The translations under genes and the position numbers were made by a program. Under the pieces are notes generated by a model. That model was not told where the DNA came from. It saw nothing but the letters and a program-made list of their open reading frames with translations, and did no database searches. Positions 35,124-47,300 of a DNA stretch of 64,000 bases are shown here, piece after piece. The stretch spans positions 1 to 64,000 of the forward strand of contig NZ_JAYMFF010000010.1 of assembly GCF_035989245.1 (NCBI RefSeq), given 5' to 3'. Numbering within the stretch: the first letter of the stretch is position 1; the number at the start of each line of letters is the position of its first letter. This DNA comes from Adlercreutzia wanghongyangiae (GTDB lineage Bacteria; Actinomycetota; Coriobacteriia; Coriobacteriales; Eggerthellaceae).

Positions 35124-35152
35124 ATTATAGTACTAATGTTCGTTTTATACAA
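35124..35152 (-). promoter_or_regulatory. darTG promoter with dyad over the -10 box
   Basis: On the minus strand: TTGTAT (35147-35152), exactly 17 nt, then a perfect TATAAT (35124-35129). A short dyad, CATTA-N6-TAATG (35123-35138), overlaps the -10 and could be an operator. The leader would be about 30 nt. Confidence 0.65.
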
Positions 35153-35278
35153 GGAAAGAGCTCTGTCTTTCTCAGAAAGTGCGGCGTAACAACCCGAGCA
35201 TTTTTCTCTACCGCTTATTGTCTAGCGAGGAGCAACGCCGTACAAAAGAACGCCCGAAATCTGACCTTCTCCCTTTGC

Positions 35279-35315
35279 AAAAAAGAGAGCGGCCCCGCCA
35301 AGTGACGGGGCCGCT
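35279..35315 (-). terminator. Intrinsic terminator of the giant surface-protein gene
   Basis: AGCGGCCCCG (35288-35297) pairs with CGGGGCCGCT (35306-35315) around an 8-nt loop. On the minus strand CTCTTTTTT follows. It lies about 30 bases past the stop codon and is the most convincing classical terminator in the window apart from the riboswitch one. Confidence 0.85.
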
Positions 35316-35346
35316 GAAACTTCCCTTCCGGAGCGCCTCGACGAAG

Positions 35347-38300
35347 CTACTCCTTCTCAGACGAGTCGCTCACCTTGTTCTGAGCGGCCTCAGCCTCCTC
35401 TTCTTCCTCCTCTTCGGAGCGGCGGCGGGCGATGAGGGCCAGCAGCAGGGCCATGGCCCCCACCAGCGCCGCGCCGAAGATCCACGGCATCAGCTCGTCG
35501 CCAGTCTGCGGGAGCTTCACGTAGAACACCTTGGTGCCCCACGGCGTGGTGAAGATCAGCGTGCGCCAACCGCCGGCACCGGTCATGCCCAGGTCGACCG
35601 AGCGCTTCACCTCGGGCGTCCAGTCGTACGGCGACAGCAGGTTGAACTTCTGACCGTAGGCGTTGGGCTCGGAGCGCACCACGCGGAAGTTGCCGAGCAC
35701 GCACATCGAAGGCGTGATGCCCACGCGACCCTCGCCCACCACCTGACCGGTGGCCTCGCCCCAGTCGTTGTCGTTGTTGTCGTCGTTGCCCACGTTCAGG
35801 GTCACGAACTCGCCGCCGTCGGGCATGGTGGCGCGCACGCGGTACAGATACGGCGTGTCGCTGCCGTCCACCATGGGCAGGCCGCTGAAGCGGTAGGCGC
35901 CGTTCACGTCGGTGTCCATGGAGGCCACCTCCGTCCAGCCGTCGTCGGAACGCACCGTGGTGCCGTCGATGGCCGCCAGCGCCGTGGGCGTGTAGCTGGC
36001 GCCACTGAAGCCCACCGCCGCCTGACCGGCGAGCGTCTTGCGCTCCAGGTGCACCGTCATGCCGGGCAGGTACTCGGCGGTGTCGTCCTGCAGGCCGTCG
36101 CCCTCCGGATCGTTGTAGGCCACACCGGCGATGGTGGCCGTGGCGTAGGGCACCAGGCCGGTGTCGTTGAACTCGCTGTCCTCGGCCTCGCTGGCCAGCC
36201 AGCAGGTGCCGTTCGGGCCCATCAGGTACACCGTCAGGCCACCCGTGGCCAGATCGGTGCGCTCGGAGGGCACCGCCAGCACGATCATGCCGGACACCGG
36301 GTTGGCCGGATCCAGAATCTTGGTCATCTCGTCCAGGTCGGAGTCCACGTCGGCCGCGCCGGCGTTCATCAGCGTCACACCGTAGCCGGCCGGCAGGCTG
36401 TCCACCTTCACGCGGTAGCCGTACAGCACCACGGTCTTGTCGTCGCGGCGGATACCGGCCGTGGGCAGGTTCTCGAAGGCCCACTCGCCGTTGCCGGCCG
36501 AGGTGGTGTGCGCCGCCGCCGAGTTGTTGAAGGCGGTGTCGGCCACCCACTCGGTGCCGTTGAACCAGTAGCGCTCGAGCGACACCGGAATGCCGCCGAA
36601 GCGCTGGGTGTCGCCGGCATCGCGCACGCCGTCGTAGCCGTTGTCCTGCCACACCGTGCCGGCGATGCGGGCCTCGGCGATCTTCACCAGACCGAAGTCG
36701 TGGTCCAGCGAATCCTGCCAGTTGATGTCGGACCACAGATTGGCCGCCACCGGCACCGACAGCTCGGCCATGCGGGCCTCGTAGGCCTCCATGAGGCGCT
36801 TGGTCTGCGGCACCTTGTACACCGGCTTGCCGTCCTCGAACACCTGGTTGCCCGAGGCGTCCAGCATGGGCTCGCCGAAGATCTCCACGTGGTGGGCAGT
36901 ATCCACAGCCTCCAGTTCCTCCACCGTCGTGGCCGCCAGGATGGCATCCATGATGACCTGCTGGTCGGGCGTCAGCTCGGGCAGCACCGGCTCGGTGCCG
37001 TTACCGGCATCCTCGCCCTCGGCCGCCTCGGCGAAGGCGCGGGCGTCCAGGGCGGCGAAGGCAGCCAGCAGGCCGGCCGTGACCGCACCGCCGTCACCGT
37101 TGCCGTCGCCAGTGCCGTTGCCGTCGCCGCTGCCGGTGCCGCCACTAGTGCCGTCGCCACCATTGCCGTCGCCCGTATTGCCGTCGTCGGGATCGGTCGC
37201 GTCGCCCGCACCCGAGCCGCCGTTGCCGTTCATGTCGGCGAACTTGGCCGTCGGGCCGTCGGTGCGCGAGCCCACCTCGTTGTCGTCAGCCAGACGGGAC
37301 AGCACGATGAGGTCGCCCACCTCGGCAGAGCCGGAGGGCAGCTTCACGTCGGCCTTGTTCGGCGTGAGGGCGTCGGTCACCGCATCGTAGTTCGAGTTGA
37401 TGGTGTCGTCCTCGCCCACCTGCTGCAGCGTGGGCATGTACTTGTCCTCGTTCGGGTAGCTCACGATCTCCACGCGGTAGCCGTACAGCACCTTCACGTC
37501 GGCCGTGCCGCCGTTCTCAAGTTGGAACTCGTGGTTGCCGGTGCCGGGTGCCAGGAAGGCCCAGTCGCCGGTGCTCACCGTCTGGTCGAAGGCGCCGCCG
37601 GGCACGTACTCCTCGCCGGCCTCGCCCGGATCGTAGGTCTCCTCGCGGATGAGGCCCTTCAGCTCGTCGATGGTGTAGTTCGTCGACCCGTCGATGCCGT
37701 CGGCGTCCTCCATCAGCACCGCCACGTCCTCCTGGGTGAAGGTCCAGTCGCGACGCCACACGCCCTTGTCGTCATCGGTCGGCTTCAGAGCGCTCTCCAA
37801 CTCGTTCCACTTCTTGTCGAACGCCTTGGCCAACTCGCCGTCCAGGGCACCGGGCACGTCGCGGATGGTGATCTCGCCCGTCACCTCGTCTTCCACCTTC
37901 ACCGAGTAGCCGAAGATGTAGTCGCGGTGCGAACGGGCCACCACGCGCAGCTCGTCCATGGTGCGCTCGGCGGCGCTCACCCACTTGATGGTCACCTCCT
38001 CGTTGGCCATGGACTCGATGGCCTTGATCTGCTCCTCGGTGAACTCGGGCGACGGATCCACGTCGTACTCCTCGCGCGGATCGTGCTCCAGGAAGCCGGC
38101 GCCGGTGGTGTCGTACCAGTAGCGCACCAGCTTGATGGTGGCGCCGGGCACGCCTTCCTCGCCCTCGTCCTGCAGGCCGTCGCCGTTCACGTCGTCCCAC
38201 ACCTTGCCGGCGATGTACACCGGGTCCTGCAGCACCAGGCCGGCGTCGCCCGCGTGCTTCAGGTACAGGCGGTTGGCCAGGTCGTACTGCACGCCCTTGT

Positions 38301-41300
38301 AGGCCACGTCGTAGCGGTCGGCCACGGCCGCGCCCTTCTTGGCCGACTGGGCCACCACGGCGTAGGTGTCCTCGTTGAAGCCGTCCTCGTTGTACTTGCC
38401 GGCCATGGACGCGTTGAACGTCTTCAGGTCGGAGTCGCGGTCGGCGCCGTTGGAATCCACGTGGAAGCGGCTGGCCACGTACTTGCCGTCCTCCAGCACC
38501 TTGATGGCATAACCGGCCAGGTAGGGCGAAGCGGTCTCGTAATGGCGGGCGTCGTCGGCCTTCAGGGCGGCCAGGCGCGCCTCGTAGATGGCCTTCAGCT
38601 CGTTTTCCACCTCGACGGTCACGGTCTCCATCACGGGCACCTGCTCCATAACAGGCACGCGCTGGGTCACCTGCTCGCCGGTGACCTCGTCGATGACCGG
38701 ATCGCCGTTCTCGTCCTTCACGGGGATGGAGTCGAACACCGGGTTACCGTTCTCGTCGGTCTTCTGCTTCTCCTCGAACACCGGCACGGTCTCCATCACG
38801 GGCACCTGCTCGTAGACCGGGTTGCCATCGGCGTCAACCATGGGCTGGTTCGTATCCGGATCGATCTTCTGCACGTAGATCGGCTTGCCGGTAGTCTCGT
38901 CGAACAGCAGGTTGCCGTCATTGTCGGTGGCCTGCTTATTCTCGGTCACCGGGTTGCCGAGCTCGTCCTTCTTCTGGCGCTCCTCGGTCTTCTGCACCTG
39001 GGTCTGGGTGAACTTCGGCTCGTTGATCTTGGCGATCTGGGCGGCCGACAGGCTCTCCAGCTCGGCCAGGGTAAGCGAGCGCAGCATGTTCGCCGTCACC
39101 TCGCGCGCCTGCAGGGCGGCGATGGACTTCGCCGTCAGCACCATCTCGGGCTGGTAGATGTTGCCGAAGTCCGGCTTGGTGGGCATGGCCTCCTTGTCGT
39201 CCACCAGCACGTAAGCCGGCAGCTCGGAGAAGTTGTAAGTGCCCTTCTCGTCGGTGAGCGTGGTGCGCTCGTGGGGACGGGCCAGCAGCGTGCACTTCAC
39301 CGTGGCGCCGTTGATGGTGCAGTCGATCATCTCGGCGCCCGTCTCGGCGTCCACCGTGATGGCGCCGGCGTTCTCCGACTTCACGTAGGTCACCTTGCCC
39401 TGCTCGATCACCTTGCCGTCGGCGGTCTTCACATCGGGAGTCTTCACCAGGTACTCGCCCGAGCCCACGAAGGCCTCGTTCTCAACCCAGGTACCCGAGT
39501 CCTTCAGGTTCTGGAAGCGCGAGGTGGTCTCGTAGGGGTACAGGCGGCCGTTGCGCACGTAGTACACATCACCGTTGGAAGCCGCAAGCACGTTGTTGGC
39601 GGCCGAGGCCTGGTACAGCACCAGCTTGGTGTGCGTGGAGTCGGTGTAGTAGAACGTGTTGCCGTCCTCGTCCTCCACCAGCTGGTGGGTGTGGGTGGCG
39701 TCGTACTTGGGCACGAAGTAGTACTGGGTCAGCACCACGGTCATGTCCTTCAGGCCGTCCTCGGTATCCTCCGCCGGGGCGTTCTCGGGATCGTCCACCA
39801 CATCGTTGAAGTTGTCGCGGATGCCGTCGTAGTTCTCGTCGTACCACACCACACCGGCCAGGCTGGAGCGGTCGGGCGGCGCGAAGCCGGCGTTCATGGA
39901 CGTCTGATCCTGGCCGCGGGCGAAGTCGAAGTCGAAGGTGGCGTTCGCCACGCCTTCCACGCCGTTCTCCTCCACTGTGCTGGAAACCTGCACGGACAGG
40001 TGCTGGCCGGCCATGGAATGCGCATCGGCAATGCCCGCCAGCACGATGCGACCGCCGAACAGGGCCTCGCCCGCATCGGTCTTGCCGCTCATCACGTTCT
40101 TGGACACGCCGGTCTTCGAGGTGGCGCCCACATGGGCGGCGCTGCCCGTCTGCACATCGTCCTCGTACCAGTACACCGGGTAGTTGCCCGGGGTGTAGCG
40201 CGGGCTGTCCTCGTGGATGTTGCCCGCAGCGCCGGTGGACGTCGCCAGCGCGGCGGCATCCTCGGCGTTGAACAGCGGCTGGCTCTTGGAGTTCCAGGCG
40301 TCCTTGTCGGTGGTGTTCCACTGATGGGTGGTCACCAGCGTGGAGGCCAGGCCGGTGGCGTTGTTGGCGCCGCTCACCTCCAGCGTGTAGCCGGCCAGGT
40401 ACCACTTGCCGTCGGCATGGTGGTAGGCCGTGGGCAGGTTCTTGAACTCGTAGTAGCCGTCGATGTCCAGATACCACTTCTCGTTGTCGCCAGCGCCCTC
40501 GGCGTAGGCGCCCTTGAACTCGTTGAAGCTCTTGTAGCCGGCCTCCCGCAGATGCTCGTCGGTCAGCTGCACCTTCTTCTTGGTGGCGTTCGTGGCGCCG
40601 CCGGTCAGCACGGTCATCTGGCCGCCCGCCATCTCGACGCGCACGTCCTTGTTGTCGCCGGTCAGGTACTGGCCGCCCCGCTTCCAGGTCTTATCGGCAT
40701 CGTCGAAGTACCACGCCGTCAGGATCATCTGCTTGTTAGCGTAGCCCTCCTCGCGGTGCATCTCGATCTCGTTCTTGCCGTTCTTCTTCACCACGCGAAT
40801 CTCGTCGGCGAAGTTGTACAGGCCGTCGTAGTCGTAGTCCTCCCACACGAAGCCCGAGATGTCGTAGCCCGGCGGGATGATGAGACCACCGTCGGAATGG
40901 GCGCGGTCGTGGGACATCATCAGGTCGTAGGCCACCAGGCTGCCGCGCTTGCTAGCGTTGGCGGCGTTGGTCTGGTCGTCGTTGTTCGAGGCCGGGGCGT
41001 ACACGATGTTCGACGCGTTCGCATGGCGCTTGGCGATCTCCACCGTGGTGGTGCCGTCGGCGTTCTCGATAACGTACTCGGGGGTGTTGCCCTCGGTATC
41101 CACCACCTCCAGCAGCACGATGAACTCGTCGTCGGCCGCCGGGTCGATGGTGGCGGCCCCCGCGTTGGCGGTCTGGGTCAGGTGGTTGTTCGTGAACAGG
41201 TCGGAGTTCTCGGTGTAGCCCACGGGCACATCGGTCTCCACACCGTCCACCACGTCCTTCTTGGTGGCCACACGGGCCTTGGCCTTGAACAGGTCCTCGG

Positions 41301-44300
41301 AGGTGACGCGCGCATCGGTCACCTTCACCTTGTAGCCGTACACCACCCAGGCACCGTCGCGCTTGCCGGCCGGCTCCAGGTTCTCGAAGCGGTAGGCACC
41401 GTCCTGCACGATGCTGTAGCCGCCAGCGACGGACTCCTTGCGCAGGCCGCAGCCCTGCACCTGGCCGACGAAGGCGGAGGTGAGGAAGCCCACCACCTCG
41501 GGCTCGGTCTTCACCGAGATGGGCCTGAACACGTCCTTCATGGAACCGGGGTTGTCGGGATCTTCCTCCTGCACGGTCTCGCCGTACACGTAGTCCTCGT
41601 CCTTCGTCCAGTTGGTGCCGTCGAAGTAGTAGCGCTCCAGCTCCACCGCGTAGCCGTTCAGGCCCTTTTCGGTGGCGTCCTGCACGCCGTCGTTGTCCTC
41701 GTCGTTCCACAGGATGCCGCTGATGGAGCGCTTCGTGGGAGCCACGGCGCCCACGTTGCCGCCGGCCACGCTCTTGCCGGCCACCGTCAGCCAGTCGTAA
41801 TTCACGGTCTTGCCGGCGGCGTCGGCCGACTCCACCAGCTGGTTGGCGGGCACGCTGCGGTAGTCGGCCGCATCAGCCAGAGCCGTGGTGCCCTTCACAC
41901 CCTCGGCGGCCACGATGATGCGGGCGCCGCTCTTCATGTTTACAGCATCGGCACCGCTGCCCACCGTTGTGGTGGCGCCAGCGCGGGTGCCGGTGATGGC
42001 GGTGCCATCGCTTGCCTTCACCGTGGCGGTGTCGCTCACCACCATGCCGCCGGCAGCACCCACGCGGTTGCCGTACTCCACGTCGGAGTCCTTGGTGGTG
42101 TCGGTGCCCTGGTGGTAGCCCGTGAGCATCCAGGTACCGTCGTCGGCACCGCTTTCCAGGCCCTTGATCTCAACCTGGTAGGAAGTCAGGTAGTAGTCGT
42201 CCGACGACAGCTTCTCGCCGCCATGATCGGGCAGCGTGGCCTGCACCGGCAGGTTGTAGTCCTCAGTCGACTCGTAGTGGGCCGCGGCCACCTTGTCGAA
42301 GCGGTAGGCGCCCGAGGCGTCGGTGAGCTTCTCGCGGGTGGCGCTCTTGATGTTCACCCACGTGCCGTTCTTGTAGAACCACTTGGTGAGCATCATGGTA
42401 CGGCCCTCGAGACCCGGCTCGTTGGCATCGTGCACGCCGTTGTAGGAATTGGCGCGGGCCGTGGCATCCGCCGCCGGGGCCAGCGGATCGCTGCCCGTCA
42501 CCGGATGGTAGCTGTCGTCCCACACCTCGCCGTCGATGTTCGTCTCGGGGATGAACACCAGGCCGCCGTCGCCGCCCTGCTGGCGCTGCACGGCCATCTT
42601 GATGTCGTAGTCGACGCCAGCGTAGGGATAGGGGTCGTTGCTTTCGTTCGTGCGCTTGCGGGCGACGATGATCATGCCGTCGGCGCGCGGCTCGGTGGCA
42701 CCGTCGGCCACGGTGGTGAAGCGGTTCACCATGGGGAAGGTGCCCTCGCTGCTGCGGTAGATGTCCGAGTCGTCGGCATAGCCGTCGTCGGTGGCCTTGG
42801 TGGTGGCATGGGGCTTCGTCAGGGTGGCGCCCTTCGGCAGCTCCACTACCTCCACGCGGTAGCCGGCCAGGTACTCGGTCGTGTCGGTCTCGTCGGGCTG
42901 GTAGCTGGCGGGCATGTCCTCGAACACGTACTTGCCCTTCGGCAGGCCGTCCTTGTCGTTGTCGTCGGCCGTCACCTCGTCGGCGAACACGTTCTCGGTG
43001 CGCACCCACACGCCGTCCTTCAGGTAGTACTGGGTGATGCGCACGGTCACGCCGGCGATACCCTCCTCATCCTCGTCGCGCACGCCGTCGTAGTCGGCGT
43101 CGTTCCAGATGAAGCCCTCGATGGGCGCGCTGGGCGGAATCACGTAGCCGCCGTTGATGTACAGGTCGTTCTTGCCGTAGCTCAGGTCGAAGTTGTAGGT
43201 GCCGTCGCCCTTCACGTACTGGCCCGCGGCCACGCTCGTGCCCGCCGCATCGTCGGCGGTGGAGCCGGCCAGCACCAGCATCGAGTCGAGCGTATGCACG
43301 TAGCCGGTGTTGGAATTGGCCTCGTTGCGCTTCAGCGGGAAGGTGTTGGCGCCGTGGCGGTTCTCGTCGGGGTTGGACGCGTTGGGCTTCACGTAGGCAA
43401 AGCCCTTCGAGTTCCAGTGGTCGAACCCGACGAAGCCGCTATCGGTGGTGATATAGGGGTCGGGCGTGACCATCACTTCCCTATCCGAGGGCTTGAAGCC
43501 CGGATTGCCCTTGATGGCCACGGTGTAACCGGCCAGATACTCCTTGCCCTTCACGTACACGCGCACCGGCAGGTCGGTGAACTCGTAGTAGCCGTCCAGC
43601 GTGCCGCGGGCAGCGTTGGCGCCCTGGGTGGTGGTGTTCTTGAAGGCGAAGGCTTCCTCGGCCTCGTCGGTGGCCACGCTGTCGCCGTAGGCCTGCGTGG
43701 GGAACCAGTGGCTGTTGCCCATATTCGGGTTGGTGTTCTCGGGATCGTAGTACCACTGGCGCAGGTACATATGCGTGCCCACGCGGCCGCCCTCGGGATC
43801 GGTCAGCTTCAGCTTGGTGCGCTTGTCGTAGTCCGGATCGGTCTCCTCGGGATCGGGGTAGCCCGTCGTCGAAGCGAAGGGCAGATCCAGCTTATAGGTG
43901 TACACGCCGTCGTGGTAGTCGTTGTCCTTCCACACATAGCCGGCGATGGTCTGGTAGGCGGGCTCGATCTCGCCCACGTCACCCGCATTGCGCGTGATGA
44001 CAGGCTCGGTCCACTGGTAGCGCACCTCCCCGCCGTCGTCCATGGCATGGCCGGCCGGAATGGTGGAGAAGGAGGCATCCAGACCCGTGGCGTCGTCACC
44101 GGCCACCGAGCCCAGGATAACCTGGCCGTTGTTGGCGCGCAGGGTGCCCGCGGCGTCGTAGCGCTGAACCACCGGCGAGCTGTGGTACAGCGCGCGCTCG
44201 TCGGCATCGGCCATGGTCACCGGGGTGGCACCCACGGTGTCGGCGTTGCCAGCGATGCCGGCGGCGGTGGCGGCCACGTTGGAATCGACCGCGACATCGT

Positions 44301-47300
44301 TGCCCTGGTTGGCGGCCGTGAAGTGCCACGGGTCGTTCAGCGTGCCCTGGGCGTGCAGCACATTGCCCTCGCCATCGGTCACGTCGGCCTCGTGCACGTA
44401 ATCCACCGGGTCCGCCAGCTCGATGCGGTAGGCAGCCAGGAAGTACTCGTCGGTGCCCGTCTGGGTGTTGTACTTCACCACGCCCGCAGGCAGGTTGTCG
44501 AACACGTACTCGCCCTCTTCCACGGCCACCGTGTTGCCGTCCTTGTCGAGCTTGGTGGCGCTGCTGCCGGCCGCAGCCGTCTTCACGGCCACCACGGAGC
44601 GCAGGCCCGCGGCATCGGCGCGGCTGACGCCGCCGGTGACCACCGGCACGCGGTCGCTGGCGCCGTCGGGCAGCTTCGTGGTCACCCAGTCGCTGCCGAA
44701 CTGGGCGTTCTGCACCCAGGCGCCCACGGCATCGGCCGGAGCCGCGCCGTTCACCTGCTTGGTGCCGTCGGACTTCACCCACTCGATGATGCCCACGTGC
44801 ACGTCGCCCACCAGCTGGGTGAACGCGGCCGCATCGGCGGGCACGTAGTACCACTGGGTGGCCAGCACGGTCTGGCCGGCGATGCCCTTCTCGTCCTCGG
44901 CGCGGATGCCGTCGGAGGCGGTGTTCTCGGCGCGGCCGTTGGCATCGCGCTCGGTGTCATCCCACACGACGCCCGTGATCTGGGAGGTGGGCACCTTGAA
45001 CAGACCGGTGTTCACGTTCTCGCGGGTACTGAACTCGTTGGCGATGTCGTAGTCGGCACCGCCGATGTTAATAGTGTAGGGCAGCGGGTGCTTCACGCCC
45101 GTCACCGTGGTGTTGGCCGTGGTGATGAAGCCCGTCTTCTGGGCGTAGGCACCGTCGGCCTGCTCGCCGGTGGCGGTGAACTGCGGGTACACCGTCACAG
45201 CCTCGGTGCGCAGCACGTCGCGCTTGGCGTCGGAGTCGTTGTTCGAGGCGCCCTGGCCCGACTGGTACAGGGTGAGCACATGGCTCTCGGGCAGCTCGGG
45301 CAGCACCACGCGGTAGGCGGCGATGGCCAGCATGTCGTCGGTGGCATTCGCCACGTTCTCCACGGTGGTCAGCGGGTTGCCATCGGCGTCGAACTGCACG
45401 TAGGGCAGCAGCTCGCCGAAGCAGTAGTAGCCGTCCTTGCTGCCCTCGGTCTTGGTGAAGGCGCGCTTGTAGCCCAGCACCGTCGTGGTGGGCACGCCCG
45501 CACCGTCGCCCTCCTCGGGCGTCACCGTGGCGGTGTCGCCGAAGTTCATGTTGCGAATCCACGCACCGCGCACGGTGGTGTTGTCGCTTTCGTACACCAC
45601 TTCCAGCATCTTGGCGTCGGTAGCATCGAAGGTGCGGGACGGGCGCAGCTCGGCAGTCTTGCCGTCCGTGGTGGTGTAGGTCTTCGCATTGGCGATGAAC
45701 TGCGTGCCGTCGGCCGACAGCTTGCCGTCCAGGTAGTACCACTGGGTGAGCTGCACTTCCTGACCGTTCACGGCCACCTCGCCCACGGTGGCGCCGGCAG
45801 TCACCTCGCGCACGCCGTTGAAGTTGGCGTCGTACCACACGTAGCCCGACACCTCGGTGGTGCCGAAGTATCCGTAGCCGGCCGACAGGTTGTCCTCATC
45901 CACACCGGTGGCCATGTCGAAGGCCACGGTGGTGGCGTTGTCACCGGTGCCACGGGTGGCGGCCACCTTGTAGTTGTCGTCCTGGGTGAAGTCGGTGGTG
46001 TTACCGGCCAGCACGATCATGCCGTCCAAGGTGGACACCGAGCTGTTGGCCACCGGGCCCACTTCCATGGAGCCGTCGGGGTTGTTCGGCCAACCGGCGT
46101 TGTGGGTGTCCTTGGTGTAGCCCTGGCCGGTGCGGTTGTGCCACAGCAGCGGGTAGTTCGTGTTCGCGAACACGTCGCCGCCATCGGCCGCGGTGTAGGT
46201 AACGCCGTTACCGTTCACCAGCTCGGTGCCGATCACCTGGGCGGTGGAGTTCTGGTCGTTGCCGTTGGTCACGCCGGTGCCGTCGGAGGAGCGGGTCTGC
46301 TCCATCTTGGTGACGGGGAAGTTCACCGCCATGGCGTCGGTGCCGCCCAGCACCTCCACGGTGTAGCCGGCCAGGTACTCGGTGCCCTCCACGGCCACGT
46401 ACACCGGCAGCTTGTCGAAGCGGTAGTAGCCGTCGCGCACCTTGTCGCCATCGATGGTGGTGGCCTCCATGGTCAGCGTGGACACCTCCACGTTGCCCGT
46501 AACGGGAGTGCCGCCCGTGGTGTCGGCCAGCGCGATGCCGGCCTCGGCCAGGGTGGCCGCGGCGAAGGCCGGGTAAGCCGCCAGCATCACGGCCGTAGCG
46601 GGGTCGTTAGCCGGATCCACGGGGTTTTCGGGATCGGTCGGATCGGTGGGCACCTCGGGCTTCTTCGGCTCCTCGGCACGCTGGCCGTTGTCGAAGTCGG
46701 CCTTCTGAATCCACTGGCCGCCGTTGCCGTCGGCCGCGGGCTTGAAGTACCACTGCTTCAGGATGACCTTCTTGCCCACCAGGCCCTGCTCGTGGTAGCG
46801 GTTGCCCGCCACCTCGAAGTCGTCGGAGGTGCCGTTGTTGTACACGCCGTCGTAGTTGGCGTCGTTGAACACGTAGCCGGCGATGTAGTGGGTGGGAATG
46901 TCCATGATGCCCGCGTCGTTATGGGCGCGGCTGGCACCCTTGGCCCGGTCGTAGGTCAGCGTGGTGGGAACGTCGCCCTTGACCACCGCATGACCCTCAG
47001 CCTTCGGCTCGGAAGCACCGGCAGTCAGCGCCGGGTAGCGGCCGTAGGAGTCGACGTTGTTCTGATCGGCGTTGAGGGAGTTCGCGCCCGTCACCAGGTT
47101 CGAGGGCTGCGAGACCGTCTTCACCACCGTGGCCGGATGATCGGTGGCAGCCACGTAGTCAGCGGCATGGGCCACGTAGTCGGCGTCGTCGGCCACGTTC
47201 AGCAGCACGGCGTACTCGTTCGGGGCCATCATGTAGCCGTCGCGGTACACCAAATCGGAATCCAGCGTGTAGTCGGTGCCCTCCTGGTAGTTGGCGGCCA

